From Phymorhynchus buccinoides (lineage: Eukaryota; Mollusca; Gastropoda; Neogastropoda; Raphitomidae): DNA of 64,000 nt. The stretch spans positions 3,416,251 to 3,480,250 of the forward strand of contig CM065706.1 of assembly GCA_017654935.2 (NCBI GenBank), given 5' to 3'. Position numbers and translations under genes: made by a program. Shown here piece after piece: positions 1-30,499 of the stretch. The notes under the pieces were generated by a model that had not been told where the DNA came from, did not search any database, and saw nothing but the letters and a program-made list of their open reading frames with translations. How positions within the stretch are numbered: the stretch's first letter is position 1; every line of letters starts with the position of its first letter.

Positions 1-261
1 CAGTGTTGCTAGATCATGAAATAATTGGAAGTTAATGCTCGTTTTGACCCTGATGCATGACACTGCGATGTTTGTCCCTGGAAATAAGTCTGTGTCCCTG
101 GTTTTTCTGTAGTTTGTCCCTGGAAACGGCAACAGAGGGTTGACAGCCCTGGAATCAGGTGGAGAGCTTATACTGTTCTGTTGTATATATATCTATCTCT
201 GTAAACTAATGAATTGTTCTTGATGAAAATTGATAGGTGTTTACTCAATTTCTGTGGTTGT
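1..261. other. Presumed KYNU intron, no feature seen
   Basis: AT-rich sequence with short internal repeats of the phrase 'tttgtccctgg'. No coding exon, RNA gene or recognisable element is seen. It is taken as intron because the first visible KYNU exon begins in phase 1 and so needs an upstream exon. Confidence 0.4.
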
Positions 262-655
262 GAATAGACAATTTTCGGAAAAAATATAGGAGAGAGCACT
301 TCGTGACAATTAGAGCTATTTACCTCCATTACTCAGTCAAATACCATAGCAACAATGCAGCAATGATGTTGAAGCTTGGAAGCGAGTCAGCGACTTGCAA
401 ACAGTTTTTTTAAAAGAAAAATTAGGGGTGGCCAGTGGCCACAAACTGATAAAACTTGCAAAATGTGACGTAAAAATATAAATGACATAAGTTTTCAGAA
501 TGACACACAGTGTTCTAAGTGCTGTATGTCTGCACAAACACACGAGTCGATAAGCTACGAGAGCTGATGGTAGAGTGACTTCCCCTGTTTGACCGATTGA
601 ATTAGGCAAGATCACTCCCACACACCCCTTAATTATTTCCGAACAATTCCTATTG
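262..655. mobile_element. MITE of about 400 bp with about 20-bp TIRs, copy 1
   Basis: A second copy lies at 51833-52240 with high identity along its length. The ends are an imperfect inverted repeat, 'aatagacaattttcggaaa' on the left against the reverse complement of 'tttccgaacaattcctatt' on the right. No transposase coding is visible. Non-autonomous DNA transposon; superfamily not assigned. Confidence 0.6.
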
Positions 656-721
656 ATGGAGTGGCACCATGGTGGCTGTTTCAGTGGAGTTCAAGGTCAC
701 CAAAATGGCGACCTACCCTGG

Positions 722-1290
722 GCGCACTGCGATGAGTGTGTGGACATGGATATGGCAACACTCGTGGGTCAGTAGTCCACTTTTTGCTAGTTTTATTGTT
801 TTAATGAAATAATCAGTTATTTTCATGAATAAATTAGAGACCTGCGCTAGGTCTATTGTGATGAGTGTGTGGACATGGATATGGCAACACTCGTGGGTCA
901 GTAGTCCACGACTTGCTAGTTTTATTGTTTTGATGAAATAATCAGTTATTTTCATGGATAAATTAGAGACCTGCGCTAGGTCTATTGCGATGCGTGTGTG
1001 GACATGGATATGGCAACACTCGTGGGTCAGTAGTCCACGTCTTGCTAGTTTTATTGTTTTGATGAAATAATTAATGTTATTTTCATGAATAAATTAGAGA
1101 CCTGCGCTAGGTCTATTGCGGCGAGTGTGTGGACATGGATATGGCAACACTCGTGGGTCAGTAGTCCACGTCTTGCTAGTTTTAGTGTTTTAATGAAATA
1201 ATCAATGTTATTTTCGTGAATAAATGCGCTTGGTCTATTGCGACGAGTGTGTGGACATGGATATGGCCAAATCTTGTGGGTCAGTAGTCA
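722..1290. repeat. Minisatellite, about 130-bp unit, five copies
   Basis: The marker 'gtgtggacatggatatggc' recurs with spacings of 129-131 bp (units near 734, 863, 992, 1123 and 1245). Each unit also carries 'aatcagttattttcatg' or a variant. Loose fragments occur at 1468-1530, and an isolated diverged unit lies at 3318-3385, so the unit also occurs dispersed. Confidence 0.85.
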
Positions 1291-1654
1291 ACGTTTTTAT
1301 TCTGACATGAGATTTTTCAGGAAATTTCCTGATTTCTGGAAATTACAATTGAACTAAAAAGCATCAAAACGCTACTCTCATACAAGCACGCACACATGAA
1401 GATGAAATAAACAATAAACATGGTGAATACAACCAAATTTTCTATAAGCAGACTGACAAGGAAATTTGAAATAATCAGTGTTATTTTCATGAATAAATGA
1501 AATAATCAATGTTATTTTCATGAATAAATGTGCTAATAATAATAAAACTTTGATTCAGAAAATGTTAAATCCAACAGGGCTGTTCTTGAGGATAAGTGTA
1601 AATCCATTCAGAAATGGGGAGGGGGAGGGGGTGTAGACTGGGAGTGGTTGATGG

Positions 1655-2530
1655 AAGCATGAACGAAGCAATCATGCCCCCCAGTTGCCACTCAAATCCA
1701 CAAGCCAATCCAGCATGTTCATCCCATTCAGATGAAGCAATCATCCCCCAGTTTCCACTCAAATCCACAAGTCAATCCAGCTTGTTCATCCCATTCAGAT
1801 GAAGCAATCATCCCCCAGTTTCCACTCAAATCCACAAGTCAATCCAGCTTGTTCGTCCCATTCAGATGAAGCAATCATGCCCCAGTTTCCACTCAAATCC
1901 ACAAGTCAATCCAGCATGTTCATCCCATTCAGATGAAGCAATCATGCCCCAGTTGCCACTCAAACCCACAAGCCAGTGTAGCATGTTCATCCCATTCAGA
2001 TGAAGCAATCATGCCCCAGTTGCCACTCAAATCCACAAGTCAATCCAGCATGTTCATCCCATTCAGATGAAGCAATCATGCCCCAGTTTCCACTCAAATC
2101 CACAAGCCAGTGTAGCATGTTCATCCCATTCAGAGGAAGCAGTCATGCCCCAGTTGCCACTCAAATCGACAATGCAATCAAGCATGTTCATCCCATTCAG
2201 ATGAAGCAATCATGCCCCCCAGTTGCCACTCAAATCGACAATGCAATCCAGCATGTTCATCCCATTCAGATGAAGCAATCATGCCCCAGTTGCCACTCAA
2301 ATCCACAAGCCAATCCAGCATGTTCATCCCATTCAGATGAAGCAATCATGCCCCAGTTGCCACTCAAATCCACAAGTCAATCCAGCCTGTTCATCCCATT
2401 CAGATGAAGCAATCATGCCCCAGTTTGCCACTCAAATCCACAAGCCAATCCAGCATGTTCATGCCATTCGGATGAAGCAATCATGCCCCTGAGTTGCCAC
2501 TCAAATCCACAAGTCAATCCAGCATGTTCA
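1655..2530. repeat. Minisatellite, about 67-bp unit, about 13 copies
   Basis: Repeated unit containing 'ttgccactcaaatccacaag' and 'catgttcatcccattcag'. Units differ by point changes and 1-2 base indels. The short open frames across it are by-products of the repeat. The right edge is broken by a CAGGGCTCCCA MITE that inserted inside a unit. Confidence 0.85.
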
Positions 2531-2532
2531 TC

Positions 2533-2877
2533 CAGGGCTCCCAGGGACTCTATGAAGCACTAAAAGTCTACAGGACCCTGTAAAAGAATGTGCAGGGGGT
2601 TCCAGGGATGCGCTAGAAAAGTTCTTTTTAGAATTTGCAATAATAATAATAATAATAATAACAGTACATTTATATAGCGCTTTACCTCAGATGAGCCCAA
2701 AGCGCTTTACAATCAATTATTCATCAACAGATAACAAACAAAACAAAACAAAAACTAACTCAAACTGCAATGCCTCTGGAACCCTCTATCCTGCCTGTAG
2801 GACCCTCTATTCTGTAAGTGAAGGAGTCCCTGGGACCCCTTGTTTTGTGGGACGATTGGGAGCCCTGTCATCCCATT
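2533..2877 (+). mobile_element. CAGGGCTCCCA MITE with a nested (ATT)n repeat
   Basis: Starts 'cagggctcccaggg' and ends 'attgggagccctg', giving 11-bp terminal inverted repeats. It is flanked by 'tcatc' on both sides, inside the 67-bp minisatellite whose intact units read 'gttcatcccattc', so the empty site can be inferred. A short element with 'aataataataataa' and 'aaagcgctttacaatc' sits inside it at about 2634-2763, flanked by 'tgcaa'. A hAT-type non-autonomous element is plausible. Confidence 0.7.
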
Positions 2878-3051
2878 CTGATTGGGATGAAGCCCACTTC
2901 CAACATTCACTTCATTAAAGTTCATTTCTTGGATCAGGATCAGGATTGTTTCAGGACAACCAGGGGCCTACACCGGTCCCCCGGGAACTTTTCAGAACAT
3001 TTCAATTTCCTCTGGTCTCATGTCTGTTTATTATTGTTATCATTTTGATGA

Positions 3052-3297
3052 AAACCCTTTCATCACCACTGTCGCCTCTTGGCACCACAATGATTTAACA
3101 CCCATGTCACTGAAAGGCCTCAAACGAGGGTCTGGTATCCAATGGCCTTATGTTCTTCATTTGGGGACGTAAGGACAGGCCCTATTTTATGCATGTCGCT
3201 TTTATATTCCCAATATTGCAGATGAAATCTTTTCTCTACCCAGGTAAGTTTAATGGAAAGTTTTAGCTGAAAAAATGTCTGGCGGTGAAAGGGTTAA
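3052..3297. mobile_element. TTAA-type MITE (CCCTTTCACCGCCA termini), copy 1
   Basis: About 245 bp. The right end is 'tggcggtgaaagggttaa' form and the left end is a diverged 'aaccctttcatcacc'. TTAA target and CCC-starting TIRs suggest a piggyBac-like parent. No coding capacity. Confidence 0.65.
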
Positions 3298-3571
3298 TGA
3301 AATGTTAAAGTGCTTTGGGCGTATTATGATGAGTGTTTGGACATGGATATGGCGACGCTTGTGGGTCAGTAGTCGATGTTTTTGTTTGTGCTTTCTTGTT
3401 TTATTTGTTCTTGAATATCGCCGCAGTTTGAGTTAGTTTTTGAATGATACATGTTTTACATATTCATGCAATAGGCTGCCCATCTCTTATCCCACTCTGT
3501 CCCAACTAAGATGTGCATTTTGCAACAAAGGCATGTTCGTTACATTTATGAACAATGCACTTGTTTATTTA

Positions 3572-3892
3572 TGTTGTTGTTGTTGTTGTTGTCATGGAGG
3601 CTTAAAGACTCCAGGGATCATCCCATCAGCCGAAGCACAACGCTATGGTACAAAATATTTACGCACCAGCTAGGGATGAGAACATTACGTGTGTGACCGG
3701 TTTTGATTACCCCGCCACATGGGCAGCCACACTGAACATCGGAGTGTTTGGGCGACTGATGATGTTATGCTAGGAGCTACTCATGGCTAAAGACAATCCC
3801 CGCATAAGCATAACAACATTTTGATGTAGCCTTGGTGTTCTAGCCTATGCCAATTGGTCTGACACAGCCTTAATTTAAGCCGAGGCAAGTTT
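3572..3892. repeat. Dispersed repeat with 'cttaaagactccagggatca'
   Basis: A (GTT)n tract followed by a block shared with 20505-20850, 21700-21770 and 53590-54100, for example 'agggatgagaacattacgtg' and 'attaccccgccacatgg'. Probably a SINE-like or truncated element; no coding frame seen. Confidence 0.6.
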
Positions 3893-3950
3893 ATTTATGT
3901 GAATGTCATTTTATAAGCATTTTCGTACAGTCGCTTTATGTGTGATTGTA

Positions 3951-4111
3951 CAGTGGACCCTCCCTTATAAGACCTTCAAAAATCACCCCAAATGAGGTCT
4001 TATAAGGGAGGGGTCTTATAAAGGAGGTCATTTTAATACTTACAAAGAAGGTCAATGCCTCAGAGAAGTAGGTCTTATGTGGGAGGGAGTCTTATGAGGG
4101 AGGTTCCACTG
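3951..4111. mobile_element. CAGTGGAACCTCCC MITE (TA target), copy 1
   Basis: 161 bp between TA dinucleotides, with TIRs 'cagtggaccctcccttataa' and a right end close to the reverse complement of it. TA target and CAGT ends suggest a Tc1/mariner (pogo-like) parent. Further copies: 35743-35928, 43003-43361, 46217-46375, 59294-59390 and a fragment at 61035-61113. Confidence 0.75.
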
Positions 4112-4149
4112 TATTCTGCTGTTGCCTTGATGTCTATTAGAATGCTGTA

Positions 4150-4385
4150 TATTTGTGTCCAATACATGTGTGTGTTTTGTGTGGGTTTGTCATGTGTGTG
4201 TGAACGTGTATGTTTTGTGTATGTGTGTGTTTTGTGTGTGTGTGTGTACGTGTATGTGTGTTTTGTGTATGTGTGTGTGTGTTTTGTGTGTGTGTGTGTA
4301 TACATGTATGTGTGTGTGTGTTTTTGGGGGGTTGTGTGTGTGTGTGTGTACATGTATGTGTGTGTATGTGTGTGTGTGTGTGTTG
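4150..4385. repeat. (GT)n-rich microsatellite
   Basis: Impure GT/GTAT/GTTTT tract ending six bases before the KYNU exon at 4392. The open frames on both strands (Val/Cys-rich or His/Thr-rich) are artefacts of the repeat. Confidence 0.9.
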
Positions 4386-4391
4386 CAACAG

Positions 4392-22824
<18,433 letters not shown>

Positions 22825-22847
<23 letters not shown>

Positions 22848-22912
22848 CGATGTCACCTTCCACCGATGACGTCACCTTCTACTGACGATGTCACCTTCCA
22901 CTGACGATCTCA
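22825..22912. repeat. About 20-bp repeat across the KYNU stop codon
   Basis: 'gatgacgtcaccttccactg' recurs about four times with small changes; the first unit codes for the last residues and the stop. TGACGTCA palindromes occur in two units, probably by chance. Confidence 0.75.
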
Positions 22913-22992
22913 TCGCAGTATGGCCGTCATAAAGCGTCTGCGGAATTATAAGAAACATTTGTGACCCTTAGTGAATGTTAGGTTAGGTTACG

Positions 22993-23320
22993 TACATTAT
23001 AGTCACAGAGGCGTCTGTGAAATTTGGGTTGCTCCCACCTGGAGAGCGCGTCGCAGCCAGACGCGCGCCACCCAATTTTTATTATTTTAAATTTTGCATG
23101 CGATTTTTGTGTGACTGATGAGGAAGGAAGGGAGGGGGGTAAATTTTGACCAAATGACAACTTTTTCGTTGCCATTGGGTTTAACGTATCCTCGGTTTAT
23201 CGTCTCATCCGAAAGACGCAAGGCCTAGTGCAAAGTTAGAGGAAAAATCCCCTGTACCCAGGTTCGAACTCGGGTTTACTTGACACGAAGCGAATGCGCT
23301 ACCACTGTGCCACTCTACAC
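22993..23320 (-). mobile_element. tRNA-derived SINE, full-length
   Basis: On the - strand the head reads 'agtggcacagtggtagcgc' (A box) and, about 30 bases on, 'gagttcgaacctgggtac' (B box). The body contains 'aacgaaaaagttgtcatttg' and 'cctcatcagtcacacaaaaa'. Other copies: 40798-41103, 44102-44636 (interrupted), 44917-45112, 58561-58901 and a scrap at 61985-62030. The head is a pol III promoter, not a tRNA gene. Confidence 0.8.
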
Positions 23321-23726
23321 TATGAAACGTGTATAAAACTTGAAAGTTTCTTGGTATGATAGAACCGACATATGAATGTGATAAATTTGAACATTTAGTC
23401 ACCTCTCCAGTTTCACTGCCGTCTTTTCAGATCTGTTTTTGTTGTTTTGTTTTTGTCCTCCGACCCACATACACTGAGAGGAGGAGTATACTGCCATCTT
23501 GTTTTTTGTCCAGATTCCGACATACATAGTCAGACTAGAGTGGCCGTGGTTTTTGGGTGTTTTTTTGTCTGTCTAGGCTGTACTGAACTTTGTGAACTGC
23601 TGGACAGAATCGCTTTAAATTTTGTTGGGTGGTTTGTTACCTGGAGTGCCCATTCACAAAACATAACCATACTGACCTTGACCTTGAAATTGATCCTAAG
23701 TGTGTGTGTGAGAGGGAGAGATACTT

Positions 23727-24724
23727 TTAAGGGGATACGCTGCGTTTACTTCCCACGATGACAAATGATTAAGATTTTTATCATAGCATCTACACATACT
23801 TCTAAGGTCAAAACTGAAAAGAAAACACAGGGTCACCGTGCTACTTTTCTTGTAATTCGTGGTCGAAATGTGGGGGGTTCGACAATTTTCGGGTAAAATC
23901 AGGTCTACTGAAAACTGGACACCTTTCATACACTTAAGTTATTAAAAACTTTCAATTAATCTTGCCTGATACTGCAACCTACGTAGTATCAGAATCTATG
24001 TCAAATGGTAAGGAAATATAATTTAGTCAATAGGAAATTTAAGAAAATTGTTGCGGTACTGACACATATTTCCCCAAATTTTATTGTTCAAATGCCTGTA
24101 GAAAGAAACTCAACGATGAAATCATTCTAGTGGTTTGATGATATATGAAATAATGTATATTCTCCATACTAAACACACAAAAAACAGTATGTCACCATGC
24201 TTTTTACTGAACACCATACACATTTTCAAACCCCTATTTTTCCACGGGACTCACGTCAAGAGTTATATCCCTTAATACTTTTTTTTGTTGACAGTTTTGA
24301 GATTTGTTCGTTTAGTAACGCGGTTTTAGTAGCTACTAAGAAATGAATATGTTTAAAATAATCCTTATATTCTAACAATGCAAACATTTTAGCGATGTAC
24401 GTTTCACAAATATAAATAAACTTGTATATTTTCAAAAAATGTCTTGCACCACTGGGAGTCCGCCAGATTATGCTAGCACGATCAATCACGGAGAGAGTAG
24501 GTCAGTTCATTCACAATTTCGTCATTTCATTCTTACGTCATCTTATCCATACGTCATTCATTCACTGCTAGCACGATCAATCACAGAGAGAGTAGGCCAT
24601 TTCATTCTTACGTCATCTTATCCATACGTCGTTCATTCACTGAAACCCTTTAGTAGTGTTTCTTACGACACAGTCAGCCACTAGGGGAAAATTAGCGCCA
24701 CCTGTATCCCGCATATCCCCTTAA
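23727..24724. mobile_element. TTAA-flanked element of about 1 kb
   Basis: Left end 'ttaaggggatacgc', right end 'gcatatccccttaa', a 14-bp TIR with one mismatch and TTAA at both ends. Contains a duplicated block of about 100 bp near 24470-24650 ('tagcacgatcaatcac'). No transposase seen. Confidence 0.6.
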
Positions 24725-24828
24725 AACTACTTTATCCAGCACGCAGCCTCAAGTTTGTTTTACTTTGCCAAGTGGGGTTTATATTGAAAAATGTTTCGTC
24801 AGCTTATTTGATAATTTAGTGTTGTTGG

Positions 24829-25150
24829 TGCTTCTTCTTCTTCTTCGATCACTGACATTTTCCTGTCAATTATGAGCGCAGATGCGTCATGCTGCCGTTA
24901 TGCACCTAACTAAAAAAAATGGTTAGGCCCAGCAAGTCCGACTTCGGCTGGAGGAAATGTTTTTGAAAGCGTTTCATGAAAAAAAAGGCGGGAGAATGGA
25001 ACCCGGTAAGGCAGAAAGATAGTAGACGACAGTAAGCAAAGGGAAAAGGCAAGAGTCAAAGAGAGTGACAGATTAGAGGAAGTTACAAGCACAAAACTTC
25101 CAGAAGGTGGGGGAACTATTTATGCAAGATCCCCCCGGTATCCCCATGGG
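24829..25150 (+). mobile_element. TTC-tailed SINE, 'gttcgctcagacagt' relative
   Basis: (TTC)n head, 'gcagatgcgtcatgctgccg', then 'ggttaggcccagcaagtccg' and ending 'ggtatccccatgggg'. Confidence 0.65.
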
Positions 25151-25620
25151 GGGGAGGGGTTGTTGGTGCTTATCCAAGTTGTATTTATGAAAACTGGCTT
25201 CAGAAAAAAAAGTCCACAGAACAAGAAAGTTGAGATTTTGTTGGGCTTAATTCGCTTTGCTCCACCTTTGAAAGTTGGTGACTGTGTTATTAGATGCTTT
25301 GGTTCTGACCCACGTATTGCTAGATGATTGGTATCGTAATCAACTTTGGTGGAGGGGGGGTTAATTAGAAAGAGAGTATTACCCCTTTGTTTAATTTCGT
25401 TATCTCCTCTTGGCCTCACTATGTCATTCTTCGACTGTATTATTAGTTATGAGTGTACGCATACAGGTACATGAGTTTCTTTACAAGTGGAATGTTTTAT
25501 ACACAAGAGTTGTATGATTTTGTTCTGATATTGTACGTTTTTGTTAAAGAAACTTTGTGGAAGGAGGCACAATTTCTTTTTTTTTCCTTTGATGTTTCTG
25601 ACAGATGGTGTGACTTTTTT

Positions 25621-25949
25621 TTAAACCTCTTCACTGCCCCGCCACGGATATTTCCGTCAACTTCCGGTAACCTTTAAACTGCCCTGTCACGGAAATATAT
25701 CCGTCATAGGGTTATTCTAAGTTTCCCTTTTTCTATCCATACGCTTTTCGCAGTATGTTCGAATGCATGTGAGAGTGTTCTCAAATGATAGTATATTCAA
25801 TTCCCTTTCAGAAAAGTATAGGTTATAATTTTAAACTTATAATAGTTATATGCACTTTTATTCAGAATTTTTTGCGATACAGACTCCGCAACCTAAAACG
25901 GCTTGGCAAATAGTTGCCCCGGAACCGGGCTCGGCAGTGAAGGGGTTAA
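25621..25949. mobile_element. TTAA-flanked MITE, second family
   Basis: Left 'ttaaacctcttcactgcc', right 'ggcagtgaaggggttaa'. Interior has the palindrome-like 'cacggatatttccgtcaa'. An outer end of the same family seems to lie around 56661-56895, split by a MITE. Confidence 0.6.
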
Positions 25950-26255
25950 AGAACAGCTTTGTTATTTTGTGATAGTACGAGTCAGTGCAAGTCATTTTTA
26001 TACTATAGTCTTCATTATCTTAGTCTAATGACATGACGTGCCAAGTTTTATTTTAATCTGGATTGCATTGTATTTGTAGTGCCAAGTTATGCTCTGTCTG
26101 TCTGTGTGTGTGTGCGTGTGCATTGTGATTTATGTGTGTGTGTGCGCATGCGTGCTTGCGTGCATTGTGATTCATGTGTGTGTGTGCGCATGCGTGCATT
26201 GTGATTTCCTGGTGGATTTCCGTTCTTACAGAAGCAAGAAAAGATGAACTTGTCC

Positions 26256-26590
26256 CTCTCCCCGTGGGGATACCGGGGGGTCTTTCGTAAAAAATAGTTC
26301 CCCCACCTTCTGGAAGTTCTGTGCTTGTAACTTCCTCTAATCTGCCACTCTCTTTGACTCTGCCTTTTCCCTTTGCTTTCTGTCATCTATTATCTTTGCG
26401 ATTTATTGGCCCATTCTCCTGCCTTTTTTTAAAACAAAATCTTCCAAATAATTTTTCTCCTTTGAGCTCCTCCAAAATTGTAATGTGTCGGCTGTACGCA
26501 GCGGGGAGACCGGTGAAATCTGAAAACCGGACACATACGTACCTTACCCATTATGGCCATATGGCCTGGGAACGCAGAAGAAGAAGAACT
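26256..26590 (-). mobile_element. TTC-tailed SINE
   Basis: Nearly complete on the - strand, from 'ttcttcttctgcgttcccag' down to 'ccccacggggagaggg'. A (GT)n stretch precedes it at 26096-26200. Confidence 0.7.
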
Positions 26591-27214
26591 TGTCCCTAAA
26601 TGTTGCAAGTGAGACCATATTTTGGGTAAACAGCATCACAGTATTCACATTTTCCGGTGTGATTTTTGTTTTTGTTTGTTTGACAATGAAAAAGTGGTGT
26701 AAATTTTTATTTGTACAGCGTTTCATCAAGTGTTTTCTCTCCTGAATTCTTGAAGCATTCTTTAATTAAAGTAATTGAAAGCTGTTGGTGCATTGAAAAA
26801 AAAAATCATGGGTTGGTAAATAGGGATAGGCTAAAAAGCCTTAGGCCTCGTGGCCTGTTAAAAGTCCCCTCTTTATTACATCTTTGTAAGCGGTTTGATT
26901 GCATGCTTTAAATTTTGAACTTATATGATCAATCGTCATAATCATAAAAAGATCTCTGAATTTTGGAATAGCGTCCAGAAGATTCTTGAACTGGTCAATA
27001 TCCTGTTCAAATTTAATGTTAGTTTGAAGGTTATTCCAATGGTTAACAACTCTGGTAGGAAATAAAAACTTGCATTTGTTAGTGATTAGGCTTTGTTTTA
27101 ATTAACTTTTAGACATTTCTGATTATCAATTTCACAATCATGAATTAGTTGCTCATCAAATTCAATTTCTGAGAGAAAGAGAACTGCTGTAGCGATGGGG
27201 CATTGTTCATTGGC

Positions 27215-27540
27215 CACGATTGGCCGGTATGATTCTGCTTGATGAGTGGTGCTGTGGCCATGATTGGCAGGTATGATTCTTCTGCTTGATGACTGGTGCT
27301 GTGGCCACGATTGGCCGGTATGATTCTTCTGCTTGATGACTGGTGCTGTGGCCACGATTGGCCGGTATGATTCTTCTGCTTGATGACTGGTGCTGTGGCC
27401 ATGATTGGCCGGTATGATTCTTCTGCTTGATGACTGGTGCTGTGACCATGATTGGCCGGTATGATTCTTCTGCTTGATGACTGGTGCTGTGGCCACGATT
27501 GGCCGGTATGATTCTTCTGCTTGATGACTGGTGCTGTTAT
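27215..27540. repeat. 47-bp minisatellite, about seven units
   Basis: Unit 'ttggccggtatgattcttct' + 'gcttgatgactggtgctgtg' + 'gccacga', period 47. The three reverse-strand open frames are shifts of the same repeat. Intergenic between KYNU and IQCC. Confidence 0.9.
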
Positions 27541-27851
27541 AAAATACCTAATAATTTTTTGGTGCTAGCTTAAATCTGTTGTATACTTGATCTAGCTGCT
27601 TGTGTTTCGGTTTTCTGCATTAAAAGTCAGAGAATGAGTGAATGCCTGAAAAGCTAGAGTCAACAGTTCAAGAAGAATGTGCAGACAGTTGTTCTGCTTC
27701 AAAGATCTACTGTTCAGGCCTCAGAATAGTCTGAAGTCCAATCCTCTGAAAACTGTGGTACAAGGGCCACCAAGGGCCCAGACTAAAGAGGGACAACACT
27801 GACATGAGTTCCCAACACCACCAAAAAGGCTTAATATAGTGAAAAATCACA

Positions 27852-28097
27852 TTAACCCTATCACCGCCAATGTCGCATTTATGCACCACAATGGTTTAAC
27901 ACCCATGTCACTAAAAGGCATCAAATCAGGGCCTGTTATCCAAAGACCCTATTTTCTTAATTTTGGGAGGTAAGGACAGGCCTAATGTTATACAAATCGC
28001 AGAGGAATTCCGAATATTGCAGAAGAAAAAAAATCTGTACACAGATAAGTTTAATGGTAATTTTTGGCTAAAAAATGGCTGGCAGCGAAAGGGTTAA
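27852..28097. mobile_element. TTAA-type MITE, copy 5
   Basis: 246 bp, TTAA at both ends. TIRs are slightly diverged ('ccctatcaccgcca' and 'tggcagcgaaaggg'). Confidence 0.75.
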
Positions 28098-28460
28098 AAT
28101 GCTATTTAGCACAAAGGGTAACGCTCAATAAAAAAGCAAAACCTGTGACAAGAGAAGCCAATCCTCTGTCAGAAATTCTTAATCCTCTGACAATTCTGAT
28201 GCCTGACAACTTGGTGTTGCTAGTTACTAAGTTAGGATGCCTCTAAAATCTATGTAGAAGAGCAAATTCTGTTTATCGACCTCCCTATCAGTATCACACA
28301 CATACACACACACACACATGCGTGTGCACTTACACCCAAATGCCAACACCAAACACATGGCACATAAATGTCATTCCTTATGAGCATCACTTTATAACCA
28401 TAATTTACTTTTCAATCACAGGCAATTAGCAACGATGTTCATGTAATCAATCATTGAATC

Positions 28461-28669
28461 CAGGGACCCCCATTCGGGGGTCTATGAAGCACTAAAATTC
28501 TACAGGACCCTCTAAAAGAATGTGCAGGGGGTCCCAGGGATGCACTAAAAAAATTATTTTTAGCATTCGCTTTGCCATTGGGACCCTCTCTCCCGCCTCT
28601 AGGACCCTCTATAATGTAAGTGAAGGAGTCCCTGTGACCCCTTGTTTTGCGGGACGATTGGGAGCCCTG
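28461..28669 (+). mobile_element. CAGGGCTCCCA MITE, copy 2
   Basis: About 210 bp of the same family. The left end is shortened ('cagggacccccattcgg') and the right end is intact ('attgggagccctg'). The flanks share 'gaatc'. Lies between KYNU and IQCC. Confidence 0.7.
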
Positions 28670-28805
28670 GAATCAATCCATAAATAAAGCAAAGCTCCCT
28701 GGAATCAATCCATAAATAAAGCAAAACAATCAACAATGGGTACCACGATACTTGGTTATACACACAACAGTACTTCAGTGGAAGTGTAATATCTGCTGCA
28801 GTGTA

Positions 28806-29775
28806 TAGTCTTCTTCTTCTTCTGCATTCCCAGGCCATATGGCCATAATGCAGGCATGAAAGTGGATGGAGATCAAAAAAGAGGAAAAAATTTCGTCCGA
28901 GAAACCCTTCCACCCGGATTTTCACCTCACGTCGGTAGTTTTGTTGAGCGGGGGGGGGGGGGGGGCGGGGGGGGGGACAAACGTTCCTCCAAATTTTTTT
29001 TTCAACGCAAACAACTTACAAGCTTCAAACAATGAAATTCTTTTCAGCCGAACACAAATCCTTCCACCCGGATTTTCACATATCGTCCGACATTTTGTTG
29101 GGGGGGGGGGGGGGGGGGGACTATGCGACGTTTCCAATAATTTTTTCAATACAACCTACCTCACGTCACAAATTTTATTCAGCGGGAAGGGGGTCAGAAC
29201 ATTTCGTCCGCTCAAATAGCCTTCCACACATATTTTCAACTAACATCGATGCTTTTCGTGAGCGAGAGATACTCATCAGTCATCTCGCCTTCCTTCGCGC
29301 AACTTTGAAGCGAGTGAGCTAAAGCGACTTCCGGTTAACCAGTTTGAGAATCGCCAAATACAGACTTGTACATATACGAATAAGGCAAGATCGGTCATTA
29401 ATTTACGCAGATTTTTTTTTTTCCACGGAACTTTTCACAAATTTACGCGGATTTTCCGCGAAAAGCGGAATTCTTTCATGCCTGATAATGGGTAAGGTAC
29501 ATCTGTGTCCGGTTTTCAGTTTTCACTGGTCTCCCAACTGCGTACAGCCGACACATTCCGATTTCGGAGGATCTCAATACAAAATATTTGGAAGATTATA
29601 TTTTTTTTAAAGGCAGGAGAATGGGCCAATAAGTCAGAAAGATAGCAGATGACAGAAGGAAAAGGCAGAGTCAAAGAGAGTGGCAGATTAGAGGAAGTTA
29701 CAAGAACAGAACTTCCAGAAGGTGCCAGGGGAACTATTTTTACGAAAGACCCCCTGGTATCCCAACGGGGATAGT
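28806..29775 (+). mobile_element. TTC-tailed SINE split by a CAGGCATGAAA element
   Basis: SINE head at 28806-28851 ('cttctgcattcccaggccat') and remainder from 29485 ('ataatgggtaaggtac') to about 29775. Joining the two restores the usual family order. Confidence 0.75.
28852..29484. mobile_element. CAGGCATGAAA element of about 630 bp (hAT-like)
   Basis: Starts 'caggcatgaaagtgg' and ends 'ttctttcatgcctg'. Flanked by 'ataatg' on both sides, a 6-bp duplication of SINE sequence. Contains two long poly-G runs (28950 and 29100) and 'cttccacccggattttcaca' twice. Possible fragments of the family at 19540, 20903 and 21127. Confidence 0.75.
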
Positions 29776-29917
29776 GTATATTATAAACACTACTCCCCCC
29801 CCCCCCCTAATTTACACCATGAATATGAGCACAAGTTTATTAGAAGAAACTACACCATACCAAAAATTACTCTGTCACTCTGTGTGACACCACATGTGCT
29901 CACACTATATCACATTA

Positions 29918-30310
29918 ATAATAATAAACGGATATTTAGATAGCACTTTTTATCGAGCACAAAGCGCTTTACAATCAGCATTGAAACACTCGCACACACA
30001 CACATACATGCACAACAGACACACACGCACATACGTGCACGCACGCGAGTGAACGCGTTCTTCACATCATCAAACACACAAAAAACACATTCTCACTGAA
30101 ACGCACTCAAACATACACTTGTACAAACACGCACACACGCACGCGCACTCGCATACACAAAACACTCACGTGTACTCACACTCACAGACACATACTCGCA
30201 CACACTCACTTCCCCCCCCCCCCCCCAGCCAAACACAATCACTCCTGCGCACACATACACTCATACACATGTATGCCAGCACATACACGCACACAAAACC
30301 TGCTCGGAAG
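29918..30310. repeat. (ATT)n short repeat followed by a (CA)-rich tract
   Basis: 'aataataataaacggatatt' and 'cacaaagcgctttacaatca' mark the short dispersed repeat at 29918-29980. It is followed by about 300 bp of impure CA/CACG repeats and a poly-C run. No gene seen. Confidence 0.6.
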
Positions 30311-30499
30311 CGCGGCCATCACAAAAATATCTCTAAATGCATTTTGTCATTACCCTGATGAGCAACATTGTTGAAACTGGGAAAAAATTTAACTCGTGTC
30401 ATATTGGTAAATTCAGAGAATGAAGAGAATATATAGTGACTGTTAATTTTCTACGTGTATTCTATTTCACTACATTATTTCAACCATTAAAAATGCTGA

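Noticed and set aside
23255..23320. A tRNA gene
   Set aside because: A and B boxes are present, but the stem pairing is poor and the same sequence heads several dispersed copies, so it is a SINE promoter.
27098..27540. Possible CRISPR-like or protein-coding direct repeats
   Set aside because: The 47-bp units are contiguous without unique spacers, in an animal intergenic region; a plain minisatellite.
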